From: Blattamonas nauphoetae
Taxonomy: Eukaryota > Preaxostyla > Oxymonadida
Direction: 5' to 3'
Length of the DNA stretch: 64,000 nt
Assembly: GCA_033064195.1 (NCBI GenBank)
Contig: JARBJD010000273.1
Coordinates: 1 to 64,000 of the forward strand
Positions 28,388 to 40,356 of the stretch are shown piece after piece (position 1 is the first letter of the stretch; the number at the start of each line of letters is the position of its first letter). A program made the translations under genes and the position numbers. The notes beneath the pieces were generated by a model. The model was not told the origin of the DNA. It saw only the letters and a list, made by a program, of their open reading frames with translations, and ran no database searches.

Positions 28388-28831
28388 TTGGAACGCTCTG
28401 CTCTCGCCGACACCTTCATCCTCGTCGGCGAGGACTTCGGCGCGCCAGTCGCGGGAGGCTCTTTCGCCGGCACTCTACCCGAAGACAACGAGATCCGCCC
28501 GGCCGACGAGTTCTGCTTCTCTGGCTGTGCTTCTCCCGTCAGCACGCCCATCTCGCTCCTCGCATTCGATATCACATACGCAGAGGGCGAGAATAGGATG
28601 GAAGAGAGTGAGCACGATGCGGAAACGATGGAAGAGAGTGAGCACGATGCGGAAACGATGGAAGAGAGTGAGCACGATGCGGAGACGATCAGGGAGAGTG
28701 GACACGCTAAGAAAGTCTCATTCTTCGTTATTTTCCGTTCATCACTTCATCGAATTCTCTTTGTTCTCATCTCTTTCGTCATTCAACCGCTCTTCATGGG
28801 AAAGAATCGAATCAAATCCAAGAAATTGTGA
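28388..28831 (+). CDS. small hypothetical protein with 10-residue repeats
   Basis: The frame is open from 28,388 (TTG; no in-frame ATG nearby, so the true start or an upstream exon is unknown) to 28,831, 147 residues. The first 65 residues (ADTFILVGEDFGAPVAGG and on) look like a folded domain. Next comes an acidic block of three 10-residue repeats MEESEHDAET, then a hydrophobic segment FVIFRSSLHRILFVLISFVI that could span a membrane, and a basic tail. No family is recognised. It lies between the DIRS-split gene and hAT copy 3 and could be a gene remnant. Confidence 0.4.
   Translation: MERSALADTFILVGEDFGAPVAGGSFAGTLPEDNEIRPADEFCFSGCASPVSTPISLLAFDITYAEGENRMEESEHDAETMEESEHDAETMEESEHDAETIRESGHAKKVSFFVIFRSSLHRILFVLISFVIQPLFMGKNRIKSKKL
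28598..28690 (+). repeat. 30-bp coding minisatellite, about 3 copies
   Basis: ATGGAAGAGAGTGAGCACGA plus 10 bases repeats in tandem from 28,598 with period 30. The copies are nearly identical, and a decayed fourth follows (ATCAGGGAGAGTGGACACG). The period is a multiple of three, so the frame is kept. Confidence 0.9.
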
Positions 28832-28890
28832 GATGTGAATGATAAAAATGCAAAAATGGAGATGTAATCGGCTGATGAGTGTAAAATCCA

Positions 28891-31308
28891 TTAGATTGGT
28901 GGCGTTGAGGCCACAATCATCTCTCTAAAAAACTGTTTCGGCTTCAACCTTCTTCTGGACTTGGAATAGTGCTGAGCCATTGAGGAAAAGATGCGCTCAC
29001 ACTCAACTTCCGAGACGGCAATCGTCTCCAGTGCAAGCGCCAGTTTCGAAATCATTCCCCCATCTTCTCTTCGTCCGTATTCAGTCCACCAATCGTAGTA
29101 GGTGAGACCAAAGTGACTGTGAAGTGGTAGTCCTCTACCTCCTAGAAAAGAGTTGAACTGAGATTTCGTTGAATCAAAATCAGAGGAGACTAGTGACGGT
29201 GCATAGCTATCGAAAGCTGAACGGATCGATTCTTCGTAGTTCTTCACATTATTCAGAATGTTGTGCGGAGGTGTGTGAGGCAGCGAGGAGACTTAGGACT
29301 CGGGGAGAACGAGCGGAAGAGAGAACCCAGTTCGAATCCTCTTCAACGCCCGATCAATAGTGATGGCTGGCAACTCGAACGAGATGTCTGGAAAGAACTC
29401 TTCCAAACCTTGAATATGAATCGGAGATGGTGGGAATTGAAGATCAGTTGAGACAATCGGTGTTGCTTGAGGAATTGATTGTGGAATTCGTGTGGCGAGA
29501 GGAGTGAATCTGGTTGGACGAGAAGCTCGGTATACGAATGATTCCATCGTAGATTAGAATACTGTTTTTTGGCTTTCGTGTGTTGAAAGTCGTGATTGTG
29601 GTAGATGGAATGGATAGTGGTTGGAGTGGAGTCAAGAGTGGGAAATGTTTGTGTTGATTTTGAATTATTGTGCCTAAATCATCAGATGCATCGTGTATGT
29701 CCACATCTTCGATGGAGAAAGAGGATACAGTTGATGTTGAGTCCAATCGTGGAGTTTTTCTCAGATCAGGGAAATCATCTGCTGGGATTGACTGGGTACT
29801 TCTGGAGTTGCCAAGACTCTCGTCCTCCAACAACGGCACCTGTGGAACGATGACACCAGATTCTTGATGAGCTTCTGTCTGTTCGTTGGCAAGTCTTAAT
29901 CTGTCCTGTCTCTTTTTCTCTTTTGTCGCTGCTCTCTTCTTCCATTCTTTCTCCAATCGATCAATCTCCATCTCGTTCAACTCCTTTCTTCGTTTTGCCC
30001 TTTCTGCTCGCTGCATCCGTCTCTCCGCTGAAAGTTTCTCCTCGTCTTCCTCTTCGTCAGAACTGATCACAACTGCCCCAAAATCGGAATCTTCAGAATC
30101 AATTGTTTCTGTTTGGACCTCCTTCTGAAGAGGTACGACGTACTGAATGGGCTCATCCAGAATGAACGATTGATGACCCTCCTTCGTCATGACTGCTGGC
30201 AAAAAAAAGTATTGATGCTGAATCATTGCAGAATAAACGTGTAAAGACTCAATCAACAATAGTTTCACAGATAGGACGCTACTTGGCTGGAAGTGTCTGC
30301 TCTTCGTTTCTGATCATTCGAATGGCTGTACAGGTTAGTTTATGCAAATCACCAAGCTTTGTTGTCCTTTTACTGAGCTGTGCTCTCAACGAATCGAGTG
30401 GTCTGAGGACACGTTCAAGATACACAAGTGCCTGGAAATAGACACGCTCAGCCTCAGAGAGCGATGGAAAGGATTGATAATGATTGCAGTACCATCGAAT
30501 AGGATGAATTTCATCAATCCATCGTGTGGGACTGACTAAATGAGGCTTCGAGCCTATTTCAGACGCAATCGTTGATGGGAATGACACAGTCCATTTGTGC
30601 ATGGTGTCCAGAAGATGAGAGAGGTAGGGAATCGCATCTTTGCTATCTCCCCAAGCCAAATTTAAGAGATGATTAGCGCATCGAAATGTCAGTGGAACAG
30701 CGGGACGACGATCGTCATTCTGAAGGTGTGAAGGCTCTTCAAAGCCACTCAGAGCTATTGTTCTGTCCATTTTTAATCCACTCTGTAAAGACTCCGCGTT
30801 GTCTGCAATAAATGCCGAGATTTTTATTTTTGCTCGTGTCATCTTGTGAATACAGTCGTCTGCAAATTTTAGATAGAAGATACTGTCGTGATCTTGATGA
30901 GATATCGAATAGTGAATCAAATGTGGAAGAATTGATATGTGAGGGGTGATGAGGGAACCAACCACGAAATGGATCCCTTTCGAAACTCGGGAAGGTCGTC
31001 GAATCGTCATTCAGTGTTCGAGAAGGTATTCTTTTTTGAATCATGTCCGGATAAATGTGATTGTGGGTTGGATTCCAATTGGAATGTCTGGCGAAATAGC
31101 GGCACCGTCCAAATCTGACATGATTCTTTGTGTAAAGCCGAAAGGTTCGTGTTCCATCGTGTCTTTCCTTTGTGATCTTGTTTCGTACTGTTCCTTGAAT
31201 GTACTGTTGAGTGACATCTGTTGAGTCGTCAACCTTCAGGAATTCGAGGTGTTTTTCACCAGGGACACCTAGTCGAATAAGAGATGGAAGAATGACATAC
31301 AGAACCAC
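28891..31308 (-). pseudogene. hAT transposase, copy 3 (different subfamily, frameshifted)
   Basis: Minus-strand pieces in order: an N-terminal part near 31.0-31.3 kb (KVDDSTDVTQQYIQ); the catalytic part at 30,279-31,010 with ISAFIADNAESLQSGLK and FRCANHLLNLAWGD (the second acidic and CxxH blocks); an acidic, highly charged coiled-coil insert at 29,444-30,268 (SSDEEEDEEKLSAERRMQ); and hATC at 28,891-29,247 (VSEVECERIFSSMAQHYS). At least four frameshifts separate them. The insert between core and hATC is much longer than usual. Sequence differs from copies 1 and 2, so this is a separate subfamily. Termini were not identified. Confidence 0.8.
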
Positions 31309-32740
31309 TTTTCTTCATCCTGCGCTAGTTTTGGAGCAGCATGTGCCCTTGGAATTGAGGGTCTCCGCTTATTCATCTTTCAACATCGAAATCATTCCCA
31401 CCCACGGTTTTGCATTCACTGCCTGACAGAACTACAACGGATGGAGGAGTAATCGAATGTGCATTCGCACATATCATTCACTTTATTTCAGGTGTGCTGT
31501 CCACATTTCGATTTGTGGGGTTTCTTTTCTCCTCTATCCTCTTCGTGTTTTCTTCATCCTTGTTTCAATCGATATTACGATATTGCTTTTTTCATTCTTT
31601 TCTCTCCATTCTGACACTTTTTTCCTGGAGATTTCGCTTTTTTTGTTCTACAAATGATAGTACTCCTCAAAAACCACACTTTCAATCTTCATTTTATCTG
31701 TTGCAATTTCTCACTTAGATCGGCTAACTAACGAAGATGGAATCATCGATCCAATCTCGATTTGATGCGACAGATGGGTCACTTTAGACGCGACGTTCTC
31801 ATCATCTTACCGATCTCTATCATTTCATGATATCTAAGTTCTCCATCCAGATTCTTCAAAACCAGTTCAACGAGAGGTCGAATGAGAAAGGAGAGAAGGA
31901 AAGGAGTGATCCTTTGTGAATAAGATCATGAAAAAAGCAATGGTGAAAAATGAACTATTTTTCTGAATAGAGGCATTCTTATGAAAAAAAGAGACTAAAT
32001 TTAGATAAAATGAGTGTGTATGAAGTGTTTGAAGGAATAATGTGAAGATAAAATGCGATCAATGGAGTTACACATACCTGACAAGTTCAGGTCACTGACT
32101 GTCGTCAAAAAACACTGACACGAGCCTTTTTCTCGACAATTATGGTGAATTCTAACTGGCTTGTTGTGACCACACATTCTTCACACTTCACTCTCCAATA
32201 TTTTTCAACTCATTCTTTCGAAAACACACTATACATTGAGAAAAACGCTCATGTCAGTGAAATTTGACTGACAGTCAGTGGCAGATCCACCCACACAATT
32301 CGGTCAATTCAACACAAGAGCCAAATTTCAGTATATATGCATAAAAACAGGTAATACGACTGTTGTGACCGACAATAGGTCACTTTTTCTTTCATAGATG
32401 GAAAATCCGACCCATAATTTTTAAATCCATGTCAGTGACTGTCAGTCAGTTTTCATGATTTTAGGAAATTCTGGTCAGATCAGCCATGTATTCATTGATC
32501 TCTAAAAGCGTCTCTTTCCAAGCAGTAGCTCACTGATCAATCCTCCCAATTCTTTTCTTTCTTCATGTAAAATGGAATCTGAAATATTGCAGAAAAATGA
32601 ATACCTATTGCAGTTTGAATAGTTTTTACTGGGACTGAGAGTGAAGCACTGAAGAAATGGAAAGGAAAGATGGAATTATTGACAGACTGAGGTTGGAGAT
32701 TGTTGTTATTCATCATCTCGAATGATGGGACGAAAGAATG
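31309..32740. other. non-coding A+T-rich stretch
   Basis: No recognisable gene. A 102-codon plus frame at 31,410-31,718 is Phe/Ser low-complexity and unconvincing. The stretch includes the TGACTGTCAGT cluster listed separately. Confidence 0.6.
32085..32458. repeat. cluster of CAGTGACTGTCAGT-type motifs
   Basis: Near-palindromic motifs GGTCACTGACTGTCGTC (about 32,089), TGACTGACAGTCAGTGG (about 32,265) and GTCAGTGACTGTCAGTCAG (about 32,432) recur within 370 bp, with extra CACTGACA and GTCAGTG copies. They may be the remains of a small inverted-repeat element or a cluster of protein-binding sites; there is no gene inside. Confidence 0.45.
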
Positions 32741-32865
32741 ACGTAATTGTGGATTGAACTATCGGAATGGCCTTCGGGGTTGGTCGTCAGAAGGTGTGCC
32801 AAATGGGTATCTTTGATCACCTCTTTGGTGTCTTCGTTGATATTTGGGTTCAACATTAGTGTGTC

Positions 32866-33222
32866 TCAATCGCAAGGTGAAATACCTGTACTACTGAATG
32901 AAATTTCGATTGTGTTTGGATTCAACGCTGATTCGAGGAATTGAGGGAGAATTCTACATATTTCAGTTCTATGACCAACGCTACTAAATGATTCGGGGGT
33001 GTATACTCCGATTTGAGCCGTCCCTTCAACCGCTGGAAGACTTCTTGGTTGCCGGGTTGTGTGATATGTGTGGTGTTGGGAGATAGAAAAGCTAGATGGA
33101 GTTTGAAGTCGAGATGAATCCGAATTGCTCGTTCCATTGTTGAAAGAGAGCGATATTGTTGATATGCTAGGATTCTGTTTCGATGAGTCACACGGGATGC
33201 TTTTTAGTTTGGGATCCATCAA
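32866..33222 (-). pseudogene. pogo/Tigger-like (DDE_1) transposase scrap
   Basis: A minus frame reads LHLAFLSPNTTHITQPGNQEVFQRLKGRLKSEY. The SPNTTHITQPGNQEVF stretch matches the PPNTSHLTQPLDVGVF signature near the third catalytic position of pogo-type (DDE_1) transposases, with the usual final acidic residue not evident. Flanking frames carry more helical residues but are broken. Only the C-terminal end of the catalytic domain is recognisable. Confidence 0.6.
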
Positions 33223-34000
33223 AAATAGCCGGGTTGTGGAAAGAGGGTATCTGTCACATTCTTTTTTGAAGATGACTCATGTCAGTCCACTTATTTTTTC
33301 AATCACGATAGAAATGTCCAAACTTGGACGGGGTGGGACATTTCTGCACTTTATGGGTCAGTTTTGTCTAAATTCTGTGTACTTATTTCTACTCATCTTT
33401 ATGAACGAATTGAGCCTCGTATTGACCTTTTAATTGAATAAATGAAAGAATCAGCAGGAAGAAAGAGATACACAATTCATCAGAAGACTTCAAATGAAGA
33501 AGCTCGGTTGAAAAAGAAAGAATCTTGGCAAGAAGGTCTGGATGTGAAGTCTACAAAGACAATGAATGTAGTCGTTGAGATTGATGAAGTGGTTCGTTTT
33601 ACCCGTCCCATCACAAGCTCCATCATTTCACAATTGACTCCTGCAACCACTTAGGTGGCGAAGATTTCGATCGGAATTTGTCTGCCTACGAAGTGTGGCT
33701 TGAAGGAGGAAAATTCACGAACTAGCCCCGTTTGATGAGAAGCAGTTTCGACTTTTGGGAGAAGGAAGTCGAATCGAACGATTCTGAGTAAAGTCCTGAA
33801 TTTACCCGCGATCCGGAACAGGGCTTTCCACTTTGGGAGCCATATTTACAAATAGTATTCAAAAATTAAGAAAATGATGGTTTAATTGAGAGAAGGATGC
33901 TATTGGGAGCCGCAGACTATCTGTTCGGCCGATACGGAGAACGAGAGGTTTCGCTCGCACCCAACATAACACCAAAGCACCAGTTCATTTTTCTCTACTC
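33223..34000. other. unassigned stretch with one short charged ORF
   Basis: A 70-codon plus ORF at 33,442-33,654 (MKESAGRKRYTIHQKTSNEE) is basic and helical and could be the start of a DNA-binding domain, but no family is recognised. A 9-bp inverted pair GAAATGTCC / GGGACATTTC lies at about 33,311-33,345. Otherwise nothing supported. Confidence 0.4.
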
Positions 34001-36191
34001 TTGGAATTTTGTCATTTGGATCGAATTGGTAAACAATCAGTCCTCATTCAGATGTTTCAGATGGAATTCGGTAGTTCTGACTCCGTCTTTCGGATTTTGG
34101 AAGATTCAGGAATGATTTGTACTCTCTGTTCGAACTACTACCAAAACTTCTTCAAAACACAGAAAGCTTTCATTAATCATCCTTCCTCGACGCTAAAAAT
34201 TAACAATTGAACGAAACATATCTCGTCTAGAAGACATCTCGCAGCCTAAACCAAAGATGAATCAAATGAAACACCTCCAGAGTCTCCACTCTCGCTTTTA
34301 CAGCTTTCTGAGACTTTGCTGAAGAATCTTTTCCATTCAGTCAGCATGATTTCGAAGAATAACTTCCCAATCCGACTTCATTCTTCTCTTGTCGTTCATT
34401 TCGATCAAGTCTCAAATATTCCATCCCAATCAATTGGCACTTATAAATCTCTTCGGTCGTTTCGGAAAGGATTATCAATCCTGAAAAAGGCATTCAAATT
34501 CAGAATAGGCCATTCTCTCAATCACAGATTGTGTTGGCTTGTCCACGGATGGGGCAAGCTCTATAGTTGGATTGCAAAAGGGATTGTTGGGAAGATTGAA
34601 AAAACATGGATTTTGCGGATTACGTATTCACTGTTTCGCTCATCGCATCCAAATAATCATTTTCAGAGTGCTGAAGTATCAACATAATTCTCATTTCCGT
34701 CGAACGGTCAAAACACTCCAGCGAAGTGCAGCGTGGTTGAAGAAAAGTGGAAGATGAAGGAAGGAATTGGATGAGCAACAAAGGAACAAAAACTGTAGGA
34801 CAAGGACAATCCCAATCGTCCATCGAATTCGATAGACATCAATTTTAACACCTCTCAACAAGCTCACACTCGCAGTGCAGTCGGAAAGTCTCACGGTTTT
34901 TCAGCTCCATCAGAAGCTAAACCAAACTATCCTGGAACTATCTGAGATTGGTTCACCTTCTTGTCTCCTCGACTCAATTTCGAATCGAACACTGTTGGAT
35001 GCTTCGATTCAGGATCTTGACATTGGTAGTTCTGGATTGATGATAACAGCAGATTTGGAGGAAGAGTTGCGGGTCGAGACAAATCAAGGAGAGTGGAGAT
35101 TGTTGGTGGACTTATTTTCTTGGACAGACGAAGCCGAACTGATGTTGTCGAGGAGCGCCTTCAAACAGCTATCGTATCTCCTCTCCGGACATTTTCCCAC
35201 TTTTCAATCAGTATCTCTCGACGCTAAATTTGACAGTTATGTTCTCGTCTGTCAAGAGAATCCAGGTCTTTCTCTCGAAAGAGGCCTCCAGAGAGCTCTT
35301 CTTTTCGCAAGGATGAACGACGCTGGTTCGTTTCCCCGCATCACCCTGTTTGCCCACATTTCTTTCGTCCTCTCCCCAACTTCGGCAGGTGCTGAGAGAT
35401 GATTCAGCCGAAAGAACAGAATTAAGACACTGTTCAGAACATGCCTCTCTAACAAAACCTTGGAGGCTCAATTTCTTATCTCAGAAAATGGTCCCGAGAC
35501 GCTCTCGGAAGAACAACTCACTTCACTCATTTCAAAGCTCCGACGCAACTATCCTCTTACAAGAATTATTCAGATTCGACGAGGTGTGAAGCGCTATGGG
35601 TCTCCGGACATTTCAGATGGCGAAAAGGTGATGAAAGTAGGGATTGGATTTGAAACCCAGATTGACAGACTATCAGGTGATATGGATCGATATGACGAAT
35701 GGGAAAGAGAAAGTGAAGCTACTCTGGTCAATCGCAGTTTGGCCAATGAACAGACTCATTCTTCAATGCTGGTGCTCCCGTGTTCAAACGACCCAAACAG
35801 ATCCATGACAGTTACATTCGATGCTCCGCTTCACAATCACACCAACTTTGAACAGGTGCATTCATTCTCTCCTCGTTTTGACCCGGTTTTCCAACATTTC
35901 TCAGGCCGTTGGAATCAAGAAGTTGAAAAGCAAGATACTCCATCTTTGTCAACACTGCTTCAGACGCCGACCATATCAGCTTCTATCGCAGAGGGCGAGC
36001 GTACCACGATATCCACACTGGCCCGGCCTCTTCTCCGACCGTCGCTCCATCGAAAACGCGAACCTGATCGATTCCCTCCGCAAGCTGATTCAACTCGCTC
36101 AAGCTCCCATCACGCCCAAGCTCCACTTCCTGCAAACGTCGCTTGTGTCTTTTTCCTTCTGGCAGTCTCTCCATCAAAATACCCACACTGA
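34001..36191 (+). pseudogene. hAT transposase, copy 2 (internal deletion, stops)
   Basis: Homologous to copy 1. An N-terminal ORF (34,001-34,210) has a CTLC knuckle like a BED-type finger. VSNIPSQSIGTYKSLRSF (34,316-34,687 frame) matches copy 1. About 60 codons holding the first catalytic Asp are missing. LSTDGASSIVGLQKG and IHCFAHRIQI follow (34,539-34,757). The frame from 34,875 holds hATC (LSPTSAGAER) and meets a TGA at 35,400 where copy 1 has Gly, then continues in the same frame through FSRKNRIKTLF to 36,191 with the SSMLVLP and FDPVFQHF tail. At least three frame changes plus the in-frame stop. It retains the N-terminal finger lost from copy 1. Confidence 0.82.
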
Positions 36192-36384
36192 CGCACTCTC
36201 CTCCACTCAGTTCTCAGTCGACATTCACCCCAACACGTTTCGACAGAACAAGTTCCTTGTTTTTCTTCCTTCCCTCTACTCTCACCTCCACAACGAATCC
36301 CGTTGCTTCAATCAGCATGTTTCTGTTCCACAGAAAACAGAAACCTGCCTGTTCTGCCTCGGCGACGAGTTCAACGCCGAGTGA
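36028..36384 (+). pseudogene. possible host-gene fragment
   Basis: A plus frame reads NLIDSLRKLIQLAQAPITPK, then HTDALSSTQFSVDIHPNTFR and ETCLFCLGDEFNAE before a stop. Alternating helical and strand-like residues look more like genuine protein than the hAT-tail frame it overlaps. Coding-like text continues in another frame to about 36,560 (FAPFLSLIITRFKQDFVH). Not recognised; a decayed neighbour of the hAT insertion is likely. Confidence 0.35.
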
Positions 36385-36566
36385 ATTCGCCCCATTCCTC
36401 TCACTCATCATCACTCGATTCAAGCAAGATTTCGTTCACATTCACATCTCTATCTCGCTCCACTCTCTCATCTCCACACGCAACATCCCAGTAAATCCCA
36501 ACCAGACAGTCTCTCCAGCTGACGCTCGTGACATTGACACTCTCTCATCACGCAATCTGGGAAGAC

Positions 36567-36956
36567 TCACGTATATGTGCTGAAGCTGCTCGTCCTCACG
36601 CTTTTTGGACTAAGTGATGCCGAAGTAAGATGAAATGAAACAGTATCAGAAACAAAGTGCAATTGTGAGAAGATATATGGATCGCATCTGGATGATTGTA
36701 CTTGATTCTCAGATTCCCCTTCAACCGTTTGTATACTGTTTGGTGGGAGTATGAGGACATGAATCTGCTTTTCTTTCCCTTTATCTCCGAGAAGAGGCGA
36801 ATGGTGGGTATTGGGGCCATCTGTGATAAGAAGTACCCACTTTCCGTCCAAATGCAAGTTTGTTCTTTTTTTGCAGATTTCTTCAAAGATGTGATCAATC
36901 ACAATCGTCTCGAAGAGAGATGAATTGACATATCCGGATGCTCGAAAGTGTTGCAC
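36567..36956 (-). pseudogene. pogo-like (DDE_1) transposase fragment
   Basis: A minus frame reads FRASGYVNSSLFETIVIDHIF, then KWVLLITDGPNTHHSPLL and IHVLILPPNSIQTVEG. GYVNSSLFE, the LITDGPxxHxS block (second catalytic Asp) and the LPPNS block are the standard order in DDE_1 transposases of the pogo/Tigger/Jerky type. The first catalytic region would lie further right, where frames are broken. Relic. Confidence 0.72.
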
Positions 36957-39233
36957 AATCGGAAAGGGTGCAAGGCAGTCGAATTCGGGTTTAGGCTTCT
37001 CCGATGGCCAAATCAGATGTGTTCTCGTTTCTTATTGAATTCCTTTCGTCTTGAATTCCTTAAAAACGCAACAAATGACGCGATTCGACACATGAAATAG
37101 AATTATCAATTCATCATAAACTGCAGCCTCCCTGAAGAGAACTATCGGGTTTATTTCTGATTAAGGGTTAATTCAGGACTTTATTGTCGCCTCGCCTTTC
37201 TTGCGAATTCACTCCTCCGAACACCTCCAACACAAGCTGCTGCCGAGCGGACAATCAAAGTGTTCAGCTCTCATTTTTCGGGCTGATCACAATCGCCTAT
37301 TTCGGTGTATCGACAACTTTCTCATTTTTCTTCCTTCTCCGTTCAATCAATTATATCGGCTTGAAAAAAGCTGCTCTCCTTCACTCAACAGGAAAGACAA
37401 CATTCATTCAATCGAAATGATCTAGCCAGATGAGAAGACGTAAACATTGAATCCAAACTGCGTACTCACGTCCAACTGATGAAATAAGTGAACATTTTCA
37501 GATACAGCCCCTTTCGCTCCTTGGAGTGTTATGATAGAACATTCACATCTTGCAGTTCTTTCCACTATCGTTTCTCAACTCCAAATTTCGATCATAGTGG
37601 CAGCAATCATATCACAGCTCTCTTCCCGTCGTCCTTTCATCAGACATTCATTTCTACACTGTCAACTGCTTGTTGAAAGTGAAAAGAGTGCAAGAATCTC
37701 CTTCACCTCGCACAGTCAGATGAATAACAATTTGATCATTGACATTTATAGTCACATCATCACATCAAAATCATCTGTTTGAAGTGCTTTTTGATGAAAT
37801 CGTGCTGAGTGATAGTTTCTTTGGGCAGAATCGCGCCCAGTTTTTTTAGTGGCGGTTTTCTCAGTGGCAATCAACTTTTTCTGCACAATTTTTTAAAATA
37901 CACGTGAATATCGTCTATTGTAAAGAATCTCTTCAAATATAAAATAAATTACTGACTCTTTTCCGGTAATGTTGGAAGCTGCAACTGGAATGAGCAGGGG
38001 TTAGAGATTGTGATTAAGGTGATGAAGATGAGCTCATCGTCAGGAAACAGATTGCATATGTTTCATTAGATCTAACGTCTCGCCGCTCCATTGTTTTCTC
38101 ACAAATCTATCTAACTTCCTGGACCACGTTAAAACGATTGAATCGACTGCTGGTGAGTTCTTTGTCATCATTACACCGTGAGTGATGAAATCCAGTTCCG
38201 ACGTTTCATTTGGGTTTTCAAATCTCAGATGGAGCCGTTCGCACCGAATTGTTCTCATAGACATCCATTCTTGTGTCACCACTGAATGAAAAAAAACACG
38301 ACTCGATTTAACTTGGATTGCTTCTTGATTCTGATGAATCGTATTATCAGGGTGCCTTCGTCGAGTTGAGAAGAAGAAGGATCGAATAGAGTCGTTGGTT
38401 CGTTTCCTTACTGGAGAATATTGTGACGAGATCAACGAAAATCATCTCTTTTTCAGTATCTAAAACTGTTTTCATGACGTCACCATATTCTAGGACTTCC
38501 AAAACAACCGTTCTGTTCGTATCCCACCGAACTTGAATAGATTTGGCCTTTATTTTTCTTCAACCGACCGAGTTCAGTGAGGATGATTCTGAATGTTGCT
38601 TGTCTTGAAGGTGATTTCGTACTAAGGTTGATATTTTCCGATCATTGCCGGATCCCCAATAGTTGTCACTGCGACGGTCTGAATTGTTTGTGTCCTCTCG
38701 CTAATGAAACGCAGATTGATACAAAGTTGTGTGATTGAGGAGATATCCTGTTTCACCTAAGCGCTCACAAAACTGAACATTCGCGGCTCTCACGCTCATT
38801 CTGACCAATTGTGAGCTTGTGAGCCGAGTGGATTGAAATGCGAGATTCTAGATGCACGAATTGTCTGTCTTCATCTCAATCTATTTTCCCTTACAAATTG
38901 CTGATCGTTGAAGAAAAATGATCATACCATCAATTTTGAAAGGTATGAAAGACCTACATACAGAACTGCATAGGTAGACCGATGAACTCCTCAGATATGA
39001 GTATGCAGCAAACATTTATTGGTGATCCATGACTGCAAAATTATATCTATTTTGCTTGTCCCTGAACAGAACGGAAATAGAGAAATGGATCTAGTCTCTG
39101 TTGAATCTGTCTTTTTTCTTCAAAGTCATATGCATGCTGCCTTTCAGTTTCGATTTAATCCCGAAATCCCGTCCGTTCGATGTCTTGGGCTGTGCCGAGA
39201 GCATCGATCGTGTCGTATCTCCAAGGGAAGAGT
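36957..39233. other. long stretch without recognised genes
   Basis: Two short plus frames at 37,184-37,425 and a 131-codon minus frame at 38,040-38,435 (FFHSVVTQEWMSMRTIRCER) have some coding-like character. They match nothing I recognise and lack partners. Probably old transposon debris. Confidence 0.4.
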
Positions 39234-39638
39234 TTACAGAGTGCAGATGTCACGTTGAACCCTTTTTCCAATCGGCGATCCAATGTGAGTGTCTTGTGTG
39301 ATCAATTCGAACCGAAAGGAGGAGGTTGATGTTGGGGAACGTTGGGTTGAAGTGTCTTGAGAGGGAAATGAGCACCTCATCTGAGAGAGTGAGGGGATAC
39401 ATGTTTTTTTTGTTTGGGAATAGGTGTGAACCAATCCGAGTCCTTTACAAAAATATTCATCCGTGGAATGGAATAAGAATGGTTCGATATAGGACGAGAC
39501 CGTTGTAGCATGTTGTCCTGATCCTCCGCGATTGAAGTTCGCGAGGATTCTCATCACGCTCATCTGTATTGGTTTTGACGACCGTCTCAAAAGGGATCGG
39601 ATCAACGACACTCTTGGAATTTTAACTGGATCTGTCAC
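39234..39638 (-). pseudogene. unassigned reading frame abutting a TIR element
   Basis: 134 open codons on the minus strand (KIPRVSLIRSLLRRSSKPIQ, SYIEPFLFHSTDEYF) end at the left edge of the inverted-repeat element at 39,647. On its right side, minus frames at 41,070-41,612 also look coding-like (KRVWWTYHITRSNQMIQSQF), so the element may have split one older gene or transposase. No family assigned. Confidence 0.3.
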
Positions 39639-39864
39639 ATTGTATAGTCCGTCAAAAACCCGGACTTCGTCAAAAACCTATCGTTTTCCAGTCGCAAATC
39701 GCTCATCAAAATCTCTCCTCTTCTCTCTGGATAGAATAGACATCTCTGTTATTATTATCCTTTTCAACATTTCACTCACTTCAAAACATTTTGGATCGAG
39801 CAATTTTTTCACAAAAAGACTGAATCAAAAGTGAAAAGATGATCCCACACATAACTATATTCTG

Positions 39865-40059
39865 TTGTCATCAGAAATCACTGAAAAGCGTGATAGGAGT
39901 CAGAAAAAATTACGGAATGCTCTTCTTCTGCTCGATGGAGCATCATCTCACATGTTTCCTGAATTTCAAGAGATGGCAGAAAAGGCAGACATTCAAATTC
40001 TCTTCTTCCCACCTCACTCATCATCAATCTCACAACCTCTAGATGGCTTTTTTTGCTAG
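39865..40059 (+). pseudogene. pogo-like (DDE_1) transposase fragment inside the TIR element
   Basis: The plus frame reads NALLLLDGASSHMFPEFQEM, then IQILFFPPHSSSISQPLDGF. The LLLDGASSH block carries the second catalytic Asp, and PPHSSSISQPLDG is the block with the third, both in standard spacing. No longer frame extends on either side; it is a remnant of the element's own transposase. Confidence 0.75.
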
Positions 40060-40356
40060 TTTCATGTCAGAACTCTCTCGAAAATAACTTCAACGAGAAT
40101 CAAACTCAATTTCAGCGTATAGAACCGAACTTGCAAGAATTCTTCCGGATTGTTTGGCGACATCAATGAAACCCTGCGTCATCAAGGCATCATTCGTCGA
40201 GTGTGAGTTGCTTCAATTTTTGAGGTCGTTCAGATGTTGGGATGACATTCAGTTTCGTGTGTGGCAGCGATTTTTTTGCAAAACCACGTTTTGGTTGAGA
40301 GAGAGTAGTGATGAGTTTTTCACTTCATATAGTAGATGTAAAAATAAACCGAACTT

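Noticed and set aside
28598-28690. A CRISPR array
   Set aside because: The 30-bp units are directly abutting with no spacers and lie in a reading frame; this is a minisatellite.
31410-31718. A 102-codon plus frame
   Set aside because: Phe/Ser/Leu low-complexity from pyrimidine-rich DNA, with no motif and no neighbour context.
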